From AV40 sp035568175 (lineage in GTDB: Bacteria; Verrucomicrobiota; Verrucomicrobiia; Chthoniobacterales; UBA10450), in contig DATMON010000015.1 of NCBI GenBank assembly GCA_035568175.1, positions 62,001 through 126,000 on the forward strand: a stretch of 64,000 nucleotides of DNA, in the 5' to 3' direction. Within the stretch, counting starts at the first letter, position 1, and each line of letters opens with the position of its first letter. Positions 47,319-56,678 of the stretch are shown in pieces. The notes under the pieces are model-generated. The model was given only the letters and a program-made list of their open reading frames with translations, was not told where the DNA came from and did no database searches. A program made the position numbers and the translations under genes.

Positions 47319-48442
47319 ATGGCGCTGCTCATCTAGGAGATCTGCCGCCAGTGACGGCGGCAGCTACAACGGCAGTGGAATTGAAACAAAACCTGGTCGA
47401 TTTTACGCGAAAGCTCGGATTTGATTCGTGCCGCGTCGCGGCGTGTTCTCCCCCAGCCCACGCCGACGAATTTGGTGATTGGCTAAAGGAAGGCGCGCAC
47501 GGCGAAATGGAATATATGGCGCGCGGCGACGACAAACGCCGCGATCCGCAAAAGATTCTTCCAGGCGCAAAGTCGGTCATCGTTTTGGGACTGAATTATT
47601 TTCAGGGCGACTCCGAGCCGGAGTGGCCGCTAACTGCAGCCACCACAGAAGAGATAGCTCGCGGAAAAGTCGCGCGCTACGCTTGGGGCGATGATTACCA
47701 CGACGTAATCGCGGCGAAGCTGAACAAGATCGACATCTTCCTTCGTGAATTTGGCGGTCAGCAAAAATGCTACGTTGATACCGGGCCGATTCTGGAACGC
47801 GATCACGCAGCGGCGGCTGGAATCGGCTGGCATGGCAAAAGCACGATGCTGATCGACGAAAAACTGGGGACCTGGTTTTTCCTCGCCGAAATTTTGACCA
47901 CGCTTGAATTGCGAGCCGATGAACCGGCGCGAGATCGCTGCGGCACATGCGACCGGTGCATCACAGCGTGTCCGACCGGCGCGATCACGGCGCCGCACAA
48001 ATTAGATGCGCGCCGTTGCATTTCGTATCTCACGATCGAATTGAAAAGCTCAATTCCACTCGAGCTTCGGCCGTTGATTGGCGACCGGATTTTCGGCTGT
48101 GACGATTGTCTCGATGCTTGTCCGTGGAACCGATTTGCGGAGGTTTCGCACGAAAGCGCGTTCGCCGCGCGAGCGTCCACCGCCGCCTTTTCGTTGCGCG
48201 ATTACCTAGCGTTAAACGACGCCGAATTTCGAAATTTGTTTCGTAAGTCGCCGATCAAGCGCATCAAGCGTCGCGGTTTCTTGCGAAACGTGTGTGTCGC
48301 GCTGGGAAATGTCGGGACCAGGGAGGATTTGCCCGCGTTACGCGAAGCCGCGCTGGACTCGGAGCCCTTGATCGCGGAGCACGCGGCCTGGGCAATCGAA
48401 CAAGTCCTCGAGCGGACGAATGCGGAGAAGAAAATTCATTGA
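47315..48442 (+). CDS. queG: Epoxyqueuosine reductase
   Basis: A 375-residue protein: a cobalamin-binding N-terminal domain (GFDSCRVAACSPP, GEMEYMARGDDKRRDPQKILPGAKSVIVLGLNYF), VDTGPILERDHAAAAGIGWHGKSTMLI, two [4Fe-4S] clusters (CGTCDRCITACP and CDDCLDACPWN), and a C-terminal HEAT-like repeat (NVCVALGNVGTREDLPALREA). It reduces epoxyqueuosine to queuosine in tRNA. The N-terminal 20 residues (GAAHLGDLPPVTAAATTAVE) are not family-like and are encoded by a palindromic repeat. No other start codon lies between the repeat and the conserved domain. Confidence 0.95.
   Translation: MNGAAHLGDLPPVTAAATTAVELKQNLVDFTRKLGFDSCRVAACSPPAHADEFGDWLKEGAHGEMEYMARGDDKRRDPQKILPGAKSVIVLGLNYFQGDSEPEWPLTAATTEEIARGKVARYAWGDDYHDVIAAKLNKIDIFLREFGGQQKCYVDTGPILERDHAAAAGIGWHGKSTMLIDEKLGTWFFLAEILTTLELRADEPARDRCGTCDRCITACPTGAITAPHKLDARRCISYLTIELKSSIPLELRPLIGDRIFGCDDCLDACPWNRFAEVSHESAFAARASTAAFSLRDYLALNDAEFRNLFRKSPIKRIKRRGFLRNVCVALGNVGTREDLPALREAALDSEPLIAEHAAWAIEQVLERTNAEKKIH
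47339..47370. repeat. Half copy of the TTGTAG family inside queG (copy E)
   Basis: GATCTGCCGCCA (47339-47350) equals the reverse complement of 16690-16701 in copy D, and AGCTACAAC (47362-47370) equals its right end. The stretch forms the hairpin CTGCCGCC-AGTGAC-GGCGGCAG. It is translated as residues about 9-19 of QueG. Confidence 0.7.
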
Positions 48443-48549
48443 ATCCAACGGGCCTGGTTCGTGCATCCAATTGTCGATCCGGTGAACGCGTTTTGCTTGC
48501 AAAGGTCTAATCTAGGGTTACGTCTGACCGTTTCCCGCCCCTGAATCCT

Positions 48550-49911
48550 ATGCACCAAGCCTTGGCCACCCCAGAGATCGAGCCGAAGACTGCGAAAAAG
48601 CAGCGTGCGCGTCGTAAACGCCAAATCATTATCGGCGTCGCCGGCTTCCTGGTGCTTTGGCTGATCGTTTCGATCCTGCTCTCCAAGCGCGAGAAGCCGA
48701 TTCCCGTCACGACCGAAAAAGCGGTGCGCAAGACCATTCTCCAAACCGTTTCCGCCACCGGCAAAGTGCAGCCGGAAACAGAAGTAAAGATTTCACCGGA
48801 AGTAGCCGGTGAGATTATCGAGCTGCCGGTGGAGGATGGAATGGGAATCAAAAAAGGCGATCTGCTGGTTAAAATTAAGCCGGATTCTTACAAAGCGCAG
48901 CTTGAGCAGCAAGAAGCGGCCATTAGCACGGCGAAGGCGACGAATCTTCAACTGAAGGCCACCCTGGTGAAGTGCGAGCAGGACCTCAAACGCGCCGACG
49001 ACATGTTCGCCAAGAAAACGATCTCTGTTCAGGAATACAATACCGCCCAAGCGGCCTACGACGTTGCCAAAAACACATATCAAAGCTCGTTGCATCAGAT
49101 CGAGCAGGCTCAGGCCAGCTCTAGCCAGGCGCGCGATCAACTTTCCAAGACAACGGTTTATTCGCCGATCAATGGAACAGTGACGATCCTGAACAGCAAA
49201 TTGGGTGAGCGCATTGTCGCTACCGGGCAATTTGCCGGCACCGAAGTGATGCGCGTGGCCGACCTTTCGCGCATGCAAGCGGTGATCGATGTAAACGAGA
49301 ACGACGTTCCGAACGTGAAGATCGGAGACAAGGCGAACGTGAAGATTGACGCCTATGGCGATCGCAAATTCAAAGGGACGGTGGCGCAAATCGGGAACAC
49401 CGGAAAGACGACGGGCAGTGGCACCCAGGAAGAAGTCACGAATTTCGAAGTTAAAATTAATTTGGAGCGGGAGGATATACTTCTGCGGCCTGGGTTGAGC
49501 TGCACCGCCGATATTGAGACGAACACCGTCAAGGATGCGGTCGCCGTCCCAATGCAGGCGGTAACGATTCGCACCGGCGAGAGCAATTTGAGTCCGGAAG
49601 AAATCGAAAAGAGAAAAATGAAATCCGCGGCTCGCGACAAGGGCGACAACAACGCGGAGTACGTGAACGAGAAACAGGAAAAAGCCGCGCAAAAGGAAGA
49701 GCGCGAAAAGCTCTCGAAGGTCGTGTTTCTGAAAAAAGGCGGCAAAGCGCAATCGGTTAAAGTAACGACCGGAATTTCCGATGACACCTACATGGAGATT
49801 AAAAGCGGTGTCCAACCGGGCGACGAAGTCATTTCCGGTAGCTACAGCGCGATCAGTCGCAAACTTAAGGACGGCGCGAAGGTGGCTTACGACAAGGAAG
49901 GCACGAAGTAG
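48550..49911 (+). CDS. HlyD/MacA-type periplasmic adaptor of an ABC efflux system
   Basis: A 453-residue membrane-fusion protein. A basic N-terminus and one membrane helix (about 23-41, IIIGVAGFLVLWLIVSILL) anchor it; the barrel-sandwich/lipoyl part contains VSATGKVQPETEVKISPEVAGEIIELPVEDG, a coiled-coil hairpin runs about 115-200, then SPINGTVTILNSKLGERIV and beta-barrel domains. Near the C-terminus is an unusually charged insertion (about 350-395, KSAARDKGDNNAEYVNEKQE) not typical of MacA. It connects the MacB-like permeases downstream to an outer-membrane channel that is not encoded here. Confidence 0.9.
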   Translation: MHQALATPEIEPKTAKKQRARRKRQIIIGVAGFLVLWLIVSILLSKREKPIPVTTEKAVRKTILQTVSATGKVQPETEVKISPEVAGEIIELPVEDGMGIKKGDLLVKIKPDSYKAQLEQQEAAISTAKATNLQLKATLVKCEQDLKRADDMFAKKTISVQEYNTAQAAYDVAKNTYQSSLHQIEQAQASSSQARDQLSKTTVYSPINGTVTILNSKLGERIVATGQFAGTEVMRVADLSRMQAVIDVNENDVPNVKIGDKANVKIDAYGDRKFKGTVAQIGNTGKTTGSGTQEEVTNFEVKINLEREDILLRPGLSCTADIETNTVKDAVAVPMQAVTIRTGESNLSPEEIEKRKMKSAARDKGDNNAEYVNEKQEKAAQKEEREKLSKVVFLKKGGKAQSVKVTTGISDDTYMEIKSGVQPGDEVISGSYSAISRKLKDGAKVAYDKEGTK

Positions 49912-49941
49912 AACGAATCGCGGCTAGATGTCGATCTAACG

Positions 49942-50688
49942 ATGGAGGCGCGGCAATCAGTCAGACAACTCGGGCCGGTCGTCATCGACATCGAAAACAT
50001 CACCAAAGATTACGTGATGGGCGAAGAGATCGTGCGCGCGCTACGCGGCGTCTCGTTGCAAATTCGGCGCAACGAATATCTCGCGGTGATGGGGCCGAGC
50101 GGCAGCGGCAAATCAACGCTGATGAACATGCTTGGCTGTCTCGATACTCCGACCTCAGGCCGTTATGAATTCAGTGGTCGCAACGTGGCCGAGATGGACG
50201 ACGACGAATTGGCCGCGATCCGCAATCACGAGATCGGTTTTGTTTTTCAAACGTTCAACTTGCTCGCGCGCGCGACCAGCCTGCGCAACGTCGAATTACC
50301 TTTGATTTACGCCGGAATGGATCCTGAATCGCGCGAGGAGCGCGCCATCCAAGCGCTGACCGATGTTGGGTTGGGTGATCGCATCCAACACAAGCCTAAC
50401 GAATTGTCCGGCGGTCAGCGTCAGCGTGTCGCGATCGCCCGTGCGTTGGTGAACGATCCGTCGATCATTTTGGCCGACGAACCAACCGGGAACCTCGATT
50501 CAAAAACCGGAGAGGAAATCATGGCGTTGCTCGAGGATCTTTATCAGCGCGGCCACACGATCATTTTGGTCACGCACGAGCGCGACATTGCGGCGCATGC
50601 TCGTCGCACCATTCATTTGCGCGACGGCGTAGTTGAAAGCGACGAACAAACTTTTCTTCCGCGACTGGAAACGGTCGCGGCGAGTTAA
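49942..50688 (+). CDS. ABC transporter ATP-binding protein (MacB/LolD type)
   Basis: A 248-residue ATPase: Walker A MGPSGSGKSTLMNMLGCLD, the family-specific PTSGRYEFSGRNVAEMDDDELAAIRN, Q-loop FVFQTFNLLARATSLRNVELPL, signature LSGGQRQRVAIARAL, Walker B IILADEPTGNLD and the H-loop LVTHERDIA. It powers the two separate permeases that follow, instead of being fused to one as in MacB. It starts 30 bp after the adaptor gene; an AGATGTCGATCTAA motif sits in the gap. Confidence 0.95.
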   Translation: MEARQSVRQLGPVVIDIENITKDYVMGEEIVRALRGVSLQIRRNEYLAVMGPSGSGKSTLMNMLGCLDTPTSGRYEFSGRNVAEMDDDELAAIRNHEIGFVFQTFNLLARATSLRNVELPLIYAGMDPESREERAIQALTDVGLGDRIQHKPNELSGGQRQRVAIARALVNDPSIILADEPTGNLDSKTGEEIMALLEDLYQRGHTIILVTHERDIAAHARRTIHLRDGVVESDEQTFLPRLETVAAS

Positions 50689-50709
50689 GGTCCGAGCCGG
50701 ACCGGCAAT

Positions 50710-51990
50710 ATGAAACGATTTCTCTACGAGCTCGAGGAAAGCTGGAGGATTGCTTACGCGCAGATGCGATCGAACCTGACGCGGTCGACGCTGACCGCGC
50801 TTGGCGTCATCATCGGAATTGTCGCTGTCACTTTAATGGGCACGGCGATCGGCGGAATCCAAGTCGGCTTCGATAAAAGCATGGCGGTGCTCGGCGACGA
50901 CGTGCTTTACGTGACCCAATGGCCGTGGAAACCGGTGGATGATTGGTGGAACTACCGTGACCGGAAAAGGATCCAGAACGAATACGCTGAGGCGATCAAT
51001 CGCATGATCGCGGCGAGCCCGAATTCGAACCTGATGGTCGCGGTGCCGACGTCGAGCATGATGCGCTCAATTAAATACGGCGGAAACGAAGTGGAGAATG
51101 TCTTTACGCTCGGCACTACGTCCGATTTCACCGTCACCTCGACAATCGACTGCAAGGAAGGCCGCTTCTTTAACGAAATCGAATCGCGGAGCGGCGCGCA
51201 AGTAGTGGTAATCGGTTACGATGTCGCGGACGTCTTGTTTCCATCGGAGAGCCCGATCGACAAATCTGTTCTCATTAGCGGGCACGCATTCAAAGTGATC
51301 GGCGTGAACACTCGCCAGGGAACTTTTCTTGGATTGTTTAGCTGGGACTCGATGGTGGCGATGCCGTTGGCGGCCTTCAACAAATACTTCAACTTAAAAA
51401 ACGAATTGGACGCGCGGGGAGATAATCAAGGCCAATCGGACGTGCGCGTAAAGGTGAAGGACAAAACTAAACTGGCCGAGGCCAAGGATGAGCTGACTGG
51501 AATGATGCGGCGCGCGCGCGGTTTATCGCCTGAAAAGAAAGAGGATTTCTCGATCAACGAACAACAAGCATTCAAGAGCACGCTGGATCCGGTGAAAAAT
51601 ACCATCGCTATCGCCGGGCTCTTCATCACCGGTCTTTCGCTTTTCGTCGGCGCGATCGGGATTATGAACATCACCTTCGTGAGTGTGAAGGAGCGGACCA
51701 AAGAAATCGGAACACGCAAAGCCCTCGGCGCGCGTCGTCGCACGATTCTGCTCCAGTTCCTGATCGAATCGACCGCGCTTTGCTTGCTCGGCGGATTTAT
51801 CGGGCTGGCGTTCGCTTACGTCATGTGCTTCGGCATCGCCAAGGCTTTCCCTTCGTTTCCAATTCAGTTTTCGTTCGGGCTCGTTATCGCGAGTATGATC
51901 GTGTCGGTGCTGACGGGTTTGGTCTCCGGTTTTGCACCGGCCTGGTCGGCGTCGCGTTTAGATCCCGTCACGGCGCTTCGTTACGAATAG
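50710..51990 (+). CDS. MacB-type ABC permease 1
   Basis: A 426-residue permease with an N-terminal membrane helix (about 25-50, STLTALGVIIGIVAVTLMGTAI), a large periplasmic MacB_PCD domain (about 55-300), and three C-terminal helices of the FtsX domain with EIGTRKALGARRRTILLQFLIES as the coupling region. A palindrome GGTCCGAGCCGGACC (50690-50704) separates it from the ATPase gene. With permease 2 it probably forms a heterodimer. Confidence 0.93.
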   Translation: MKRFLYELEESWRIAYAQMRSNLTRSTLTALGVIIGIVAVTLMGTAIGGIQVGFDKSMAVLGDDVLYVTQWPWKPVDDWWNYRDRKRIQNEYAEAINRMIAASPNSNLMVAVPTSSMMRSIKYGGNEVENVFTLGTTSDFTVTSTIDCKEGRFFNEIESRSGAQVVVIGYDVADVLFPSESPIDKSVLISGHAFKVIGVNTRQGTFLGLFSWDSMVAMPLAAFNKYFNLKNELDARGDNQGQSDVRVKVKDKTKLAEAKDELTGMMRRARGLSPEKKEDFSINEQQAFKSTLDPVKNTIAIAGLFITGLSLFVGAIGIMNITFVSVKERTKEIGTRKALGARRRTILLQFLIESTALCLLGGFIGLAFAYVMCFGIAKAFPSFPIQFSFGLVIASMIVSVLTGLVSGFAPAWSASRLDPVTALRYE

Positions 51991-51998
51991 AGAACGAC

Positions 51999-53240
51999 AT
52001 GCGCTTTACTGAAACCATAACGATGGCGCTAAGCTCGTTAGGCGTGAACAAACTGCGTTCGGGCCTGACGATGTTTGGAATCACCATCGGCGTCTTCTCA
52101 GTCATTTCGGTCATGACCGCGATCGGCGCGCTCCAATATTCAATTGAGAACGGGATCAGTTTTCTCGGCTCGAACATTTTTCAGTTTGCGAAGTATCCGG
52201 CCAACGTAAGCGCCGGCGGCAACGTGAAGAAGAAATATCAGAACCGCCGCGATATCAGTTACCTCCAAGCGCTGCGTTATCAGCGGCTGATGGAGGGCAA
52301 TGCGCGCGAGATTTGCCTGAAATGTTTTGGTTACGAAGTAAAAGGCCAGGCGGTTTACAACGGAGTGAAGACAACACCGAGTCTCCTCATTGTCGGGACG
52401 AATCGCAGTTTTCTCATCGCAAATGCCTACACGCTCGGCTATGGCCGAAATCTAAACGACGAAGACGTCGATCTTGCTCGTAACGTCATCGTCGTCGGCA
52501 AGATGGTCGAGAAACGGCTGTTCCCGAATGAATCGCCTATCGGCAAGATGGTGCGCGTCACCGGCCACACCTACACCATCATTGGCGTTCTGGCTGAGAA
52601 AGGGACCGCATTTGGCCAAAGTCAGGACAACATGTGCATGATGCCAATCACGCGGTTCTTCGAGGATTTTGGCTCCGCCAGGCGCACGGTGAACGTCGCG
52701 ACCCAGGCGCCTTCAACGGAAACCTACAATGCGACATTCGACAGAGCTGTCGGCGCGATGCGGATTGCGCGCGGCTTGCGTGCGGATCAGGAAAACGATT
52801 TCGAAATTTATTCCAATGATTCGCTCAAGAGCGCGTTCGTTTCTGTGGCCGGCATCGTGCGGATCGGCGCGTTCGTAATCAGTTTCATCGCGCTGGTCGC
52901 AGCGGGCATCGGAATTATGAACATTATGCTCGTGAGCGTGACCGAGCGAACAAAGGAGATTGGCGTGCGCAAATCGATCGGGGCGCGGAGCAAAGATATC
53001 TTGCGCCAATTTTTGACTGAAGCTGTCTTCATTTCAGAAGCCGGTGGCGTGCTTGGGATAATTCTCGGCGTCGTCTTTGGCGATTTCATCGCCTACTGGC
53101 TTAAGGTTGATCTGATTTTCCCCTATGGTTGGGCCGTCGCTGGATTAATTGTTTGTTCCGTAATCGGCATCGGTTTCGGCCTTTATCCAGCGTATCGCGC
53201 CGCCAGCCTCGATCCGATCGAAGCGCTGCGTTACGAATAG
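51999..53240 (+). CDS. MacB-type ABC permease 2
   Basis: A 413-residue paralogue of permease 1: N-terminal helix SGLTMFGITIGVFSVISVMTAI, periplasmic MacB_PCD domain, and a C-terminal FtsX domain with EIGVRKSIGARSKDILRQFLTEA and three membrane helices. It ends PAYRAASLDPIEALRYE, nearly the same ending as permease 1 (ASRLDPVTALRYE). The ATG at 51999 lies 8 bp after permease 1; the longer upstream frame is the shadow of that gene. Two permeases suggest a heterodimeric exporter of peptides, lipids or antibiotics. Confidence 0.93.
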   Translation: MRFTETITMALSSLGVNKLRSGLTMFGITIGVFSVISVMTAIGALQYSIENGISFLGSNIFQFAKYPANVSAGGNVKKKYQNRRDISYLQALRYQRLMEGNAREICLKCFGYEVKGQAVYNGVKTTPSLLIVGTNRSFLIANAYTLGYGRNLNDEDVDLARNVIVVGKMVEKRLFPNESPIGKMVRVTGHTYTIIGVLAEKGTAFGQSQDNMCMMPITRFFEDFGSARRTVNVATQAPSTETYNATFDRAVGAMRIARGLRADQENDFEIYSNDSLKSAFVSVAGIVRIGAFVISFIALVAAGIGIMNIMLVSVTERTKEIGVRKSIGARSKDILRQFLTEAVFISEAGGVLGIILGVVFGDFIAYWLKVDLIFPYGWAVAGLIVCSVIGIGFGLYPAYRAASLDPIEALRYE

Positions 53241-53396
53241 GTCCGAGCTCGGCACAGGACGAATCCATCCGATGGCGGACCGGACTGGCATTTAGCAGAG
53301 ATTCGCGGGCGAAGCCGGGCACGCAAACTGCGCCTGCTTCCCTTTGACCAGCCATTTAGCTTTGTCGTACCCTAGAAGTTTCGAGGTCTTGTTCAG

Positions 53397-55295
53397 GTGC
53401 CTGCTCGTCGTAAATCTGCCAACGCGGACGTGCCGCAACGTAATATTCTTCTGCTCGAAGAGTACGACTCGCTCGCCGCGGCAGTCAGCTCTGCGCTGAA
53501 GAAGTTCGCGCCGCAACATGCTGCCGCAGTAGCCCGCTCTCTTGCCGAAGCCGAGAAGCTGGCTGCTAAGCTCGACCCTGAGCTCTTTATTGTGGATGTC
53601 GATCCACCTTGGGCCGGCCTGACGAATTTCCTGGAAAAGATGCGGGCGGCTCATCCAAACGCGCGCGCTCTTATCATCGGCGGCGCGATTCCGGCCGAGT
53701 TTGCCGCCGAGCGTGGATCGTCCGGAGCGCTGCAATTTATCGAGAAACCGTTCGATCTCGCAGCGTTCGGCGCAGCGGTCCAGGCTCTGCTCGGCCCGTG
53801 GCGGGACAAGGAAGGTCGCGGGACACTGGGCGCGCTCGACGCCATCGACGCGGTGCTTTCACATTTCGCCGCCAATTCCAGCGTCGTTCTCGATCTACGC
53901 TCAGGAACACGAACGGGCGAGATCCATATCGCCGGCGGCCAGGTATTGCACGCCGTCGTCGGTAAACTCAAAGGCGAAGATGCGTTGCGCGAGATCCTGA
54001 ACTGGTCGAAACCGCGCCTCGGTGAGAAAAAAATATCCGGCTCCACTCCTCGAACAATCGCCAGTTGGCAGTCGATCGTTGTCGAAGCGTTGCGTGAAAC
54101 TGGCGAGGAGGTGCCTGAAGCGCGCGCACCCAAAGCCGAAATCGTTTCGGCACGCTCCGGAAAGAAAATCGTCGCGATCGACGACACCGAGATGCTTTTA
54201 ATTTTCGTGGAAGACATTCTCTCGACGGCGGATCCGGAATTGCAAATCACAACTGCGCTCAGTGCGACCGAGGGATTGCGAGAGATTGAACGCGTGATTC
54301 CCGACCTCGTACTTCTTGATTACAGCTTGCCGGATTTCAACGGCGACAAACTCTGTGAACGACTCCTCAAAGATGAAAAGACCGCACGCGTCCCGGTGTT
54401 GATGATGTCCGGGCACGTTCTGGAAATGAATGCCGCAGCGGCACGTTTGCCCAACGTGGTCGCGAAAATTGAAAAGCCGTTTTTGTCCGACGCGCTGGTC
54501 GATCTTGTTCAACAAACACTCGAAGCCAAGCATGTGTTCGAACGGCAAACTGAGAAAGAGACCCTTGTCCCGACAATCTTCGAATCCGAACCAACGCCGC
54601 TGCCGCCGCCGAAACAAGAAATCCCATTAGAGCGGCCAACTCGCCCGCTTCCGCCCACGACGCTGGCGCCGGTTGAATCCCACATCGAACACCACGCGCC
54701 GGCCGCTCCCACGGCAATTCGAGTGGCGCCGACCGATGGTAACGCCGCCGTTCTCGGAATTTTTCTGGAAGTGCTCTCGATGCAACTCACTTCGCAGCTT
54801 CAGATGGGTGCAATCCGCGCGCGCCCGGCGTCATTGACTGCTTCGCTTCGGCTACAGTCGGCGGCGGCGCGCAGCGCCATCCCGGCCGAGTTAGGATTTC
54901 AACTTGGCCCGGTAAAATTGAATGGCGAGGGTCGGATTTCGACAATGCGATTGGTTCCAACTTCAAAGCCTTTTCAACCTGCGCAAATGCGGACTGCCTT
55001 TGAAATCGGCGGGGTCGCTCTCATTCCAAATGAAACGCGAGCGCGTGTCCAACTGACTCCCGCTGGAACGACACCGATGACGATGGAGTTGCGAGCTCAT
55101 CTTGAACTAAATGCGGTTGAGCTCACCCCCAATTTTCAGGTCGCGCAGTTGATTTTGAATTGGAGCACGAATGCCGTGCGCGTGACACTCAATCCAAAAG
55201 CGCCGGAACAAAGCGCGGCCAAGTTCGAATTGCGCGTTTTAAAACTGGACGAATCAGGGCGTATCGCCGAACTGCTCTTGCAACCGGGCAAGTAA
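53397..55295 (+). CDS. Double-receiver protein with DUF4388-like middle domain
   Basis: A 632-residue protein starting at GTG 53397. A first receiver-like domain (about 14-135) has LFIVDVDPPW and ALQFIEKPF but lacks the usual acidic pair (LLEEYD). A DUF4388-like region follows (about 145-240: LDAIDAVLSHFAANSSVVLDLRSGTRTGEIHIAGGQVLHAVVG). The second receiver (about 258-375) is complete: VAIDDTEM, LVLLDYSLPD, VLMMSGH, VAKIEKPF. A Pro-rich linker (about 390-440) leads to a C-terminal beta-rich region of about 180 residues that I cannot identify. It is probably a scaffold or output regulator; no kinase is adjacent. Confidence 0.85.
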   Translation: MPARRKSANADVPQRNILLLEEYDSLAAAVSSALKKFAPQHAAAVARSLAEAEKLAAKLDPELFIVDVDPPWAGLTNFLEKMRAAHPNARALIIGGAIPAEFAAERGSSGALQFIEKPFDLAAFGAAVQALLGPWRDKEGRGTLGALDAIDAVLSHFAANSSVVLDLRSGTRTGEIHIAGGQVLHAVVGKLKGEDALREILNWSKPRLGEKKISGSTPRTIASWQSIVVEALRETGEEVPEARAPKAEIVSARSGKKIVAIDDTEMLLIFVEDILSTADPELQITTALSATEGLREIERVIPDLVLLDYSLPDFNGDKLCERLLKDEKTARVPVLMMSGHVLEMNAAAARLPNVVAKIEKPFLSDALVDLVQQTLEAKHVFERQTEKETLVPTIFESEPTPLPPPKQEIPLERPTRPLPPTTLAPVESHIEHHAPAAPTAIRVAPTDGNAAVLGIFLEVLSMQLTSQLQMGAIRARPASLTASLRLQSAAARSAIPAELGFQLGPVKLNGEGRISTMRLVPTSKPFQPAQMRTAFEIGGVALIPNETRARVQLTPAGTTPMTMELRAHLELNAVELTPNFQVAQLILNWSTNAVRVTLNPKAPEQSAAKFELRVLKLDESGRIAELLLQPGK

Positions 55296-55311
55296 TTCGC
55301 GCGTTGTCGAT

Positions 55312-56607
55312 CTAGTCCAAGCCGAGCGCTTTGAATGTTTCATCGACGTGTTGGAAGTGAACGTCCAATGAGCAAAGCCGATCGATCTCTTCCGCCGAAA
55401 GTTTGGCAGCGATTTCCGGTTCGGCTTTCGCGTTTTCGGCAAAACTCTCCTCGCCTTTCCACGTTTTCATCGCTGCGCGTTGCACCGCTTCGTAAGCAAC
55501 TTTGCGTTCTGCACCGGCGCGGGTGAGCGCGAGTAAAATCGATTGGCTGTTATAAAGACCTTTGGTGACTTCCAGATTCTGTTGCATCCGTTCGGGATAC
55601 ACTTGAAGTCGCTCTACGAGATTGCGCAGTTCAAAGAGCATGAAGTCGAGCAAGATGCAGGAGTCCGGCAGGATAATTCGCTCGGCGCTCGAATGACTGA
55701 TATCGCGCTCGTGCCAAAGGGCGACGTTTTCCAGCGCGACCATTGAGTTGCCTCGAATCACGCGCGCGAGCCCACTCAGTCGCTCGCTCGTTATCGGATT
55801 GCGTTTGTGCGGCATGGCCGAGCTGCCCTTCTGTCCTTCGCCAAAATATTCTTCCACTTCCAGAACTTCAGTTCGCTGCAGATGACGAAACTCGGTTGCC
55901 CAACGATCGATGCTGGAAGCGATCACCGCTAGCGTCGTCATGAATTCGGCGTGCCGATCGCGTTGCACGATCTGGGTCGAAAGGGTCGCCGGTTTCAATC
56001 CAAGTTTTTCACACACCGAACGTTCCACTTTTGGATCGACATGTGCATGGGTACCGACCGCGCCGCTGATTTTACCAACTCGAATTCGCTCGAATGTTTG
56101 CGTGAGCCGTTCCTCCGCCCGGCCGAATTCGTCGAACATCAGTGCCATTTTCAATCCAAACGTGATCGGTTCGGCATGAACGCCGTGGCTGCGCCCGATC
56201 ATCGGCGTCATTTTGTAACGGCGGGCTTGCGCGGCAATCACGCTGCGCAATTCCTTCAAATCGTTCGCCAGAATTTTGGTCGATTCAGTGAGTTGAACCG
56301 ACAACGTCGTGTCGAGAATGTCTGACGAAGTAAGTCCTTGATGAATCCAGCGCGCGGCCGGCCCGACCGAAGCGGCGACATTTTCCAGGAACGCGATAAC
56401 GTCATGATTGGTCCGCTTCTCGATTTCGAGAATCTCCGGGATGGAAAAGCGCGCCTTCTTTCGAATTTCAGTCGCGTCGTTTTTCGGGATCTGACCGAGG
56501 TCGGCCATAGCTTCGCAGGCGAGGACTTCGATCTCCAGCCAGATCTGGAATTTGCGCGCGTCGGTCCAGACGTCGCGCATTTGCGGACGCGAATAACGAT
56601 CGATCAC
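55312..56607 (-). CDS. purB: Adenylosuccinate lyase
   Basis: A 431-residue fumarase/aspartase-superfamily enzyme: IDRYSRPQMRDVWTDARKF, TNHDVIAFLENVA, HQGLTSSDILDTTLSVQL, MIGRSHGVHAEPITFG and the signature SSAMPHKRNPITSERL. It cleaves adenylosuccinate and SAICAR in purine synthesis. It starts at GTG 56607, where the family N-terminus begins. A TGTCGATCT motif lies at its 3' end, between it and the convergent double-receiver gene (16 bp apart). Confidence 0.96.
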   Translation of the reverse strand: MIDRYSRPQMRDVWTDARKFQIWLEIEVLACEAMADLGQIPKNDATEIRKKARFSIPEILEIEKRTNHDVIAFLENVAASVGPAARWIHQGLTSSDILDTTLSVQLTESTKILANDLKELRSVIAAQARRYKMTPMIGRSHGVHAEPITFGLKMALMFDEFGRAEERLTQTFERIRVGKISGAVGTHAHVDPKVERSVCEKLGLKPATLSTQIVQRDRHAEFMTTLAVIASSIDRWATEFRHLQRTEVLEVEEYFGEGQKGSSAMPHKRNPITSERLSGLARVIRGNSMVALENVALWHERDISHSSAERIILPDSCILLDFMLFELRNLVERLQVYPERMQQNLEVTKGLYNSQSILLALTRAGAERKVAYEAVQRAAMKTWKGEESFAENAKAEPEIAAKLSAEEIDRLCSLDVHFQHVDETFKALGLD

Positions 56608-56678
56608 GCCGCAAGATAGATAGGCGCGTTAAACGCGAAAGTGTTTTGTGGTAGAAAAGAAAGTCGAATTAGCCTAGT

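Noticed and set aside
51780..51998. 73-codon extension of permease 2
   Set aside because: It overlaps permease 1 in another frame and lacks membrane-protein character; ATG 51999 is the normal start.
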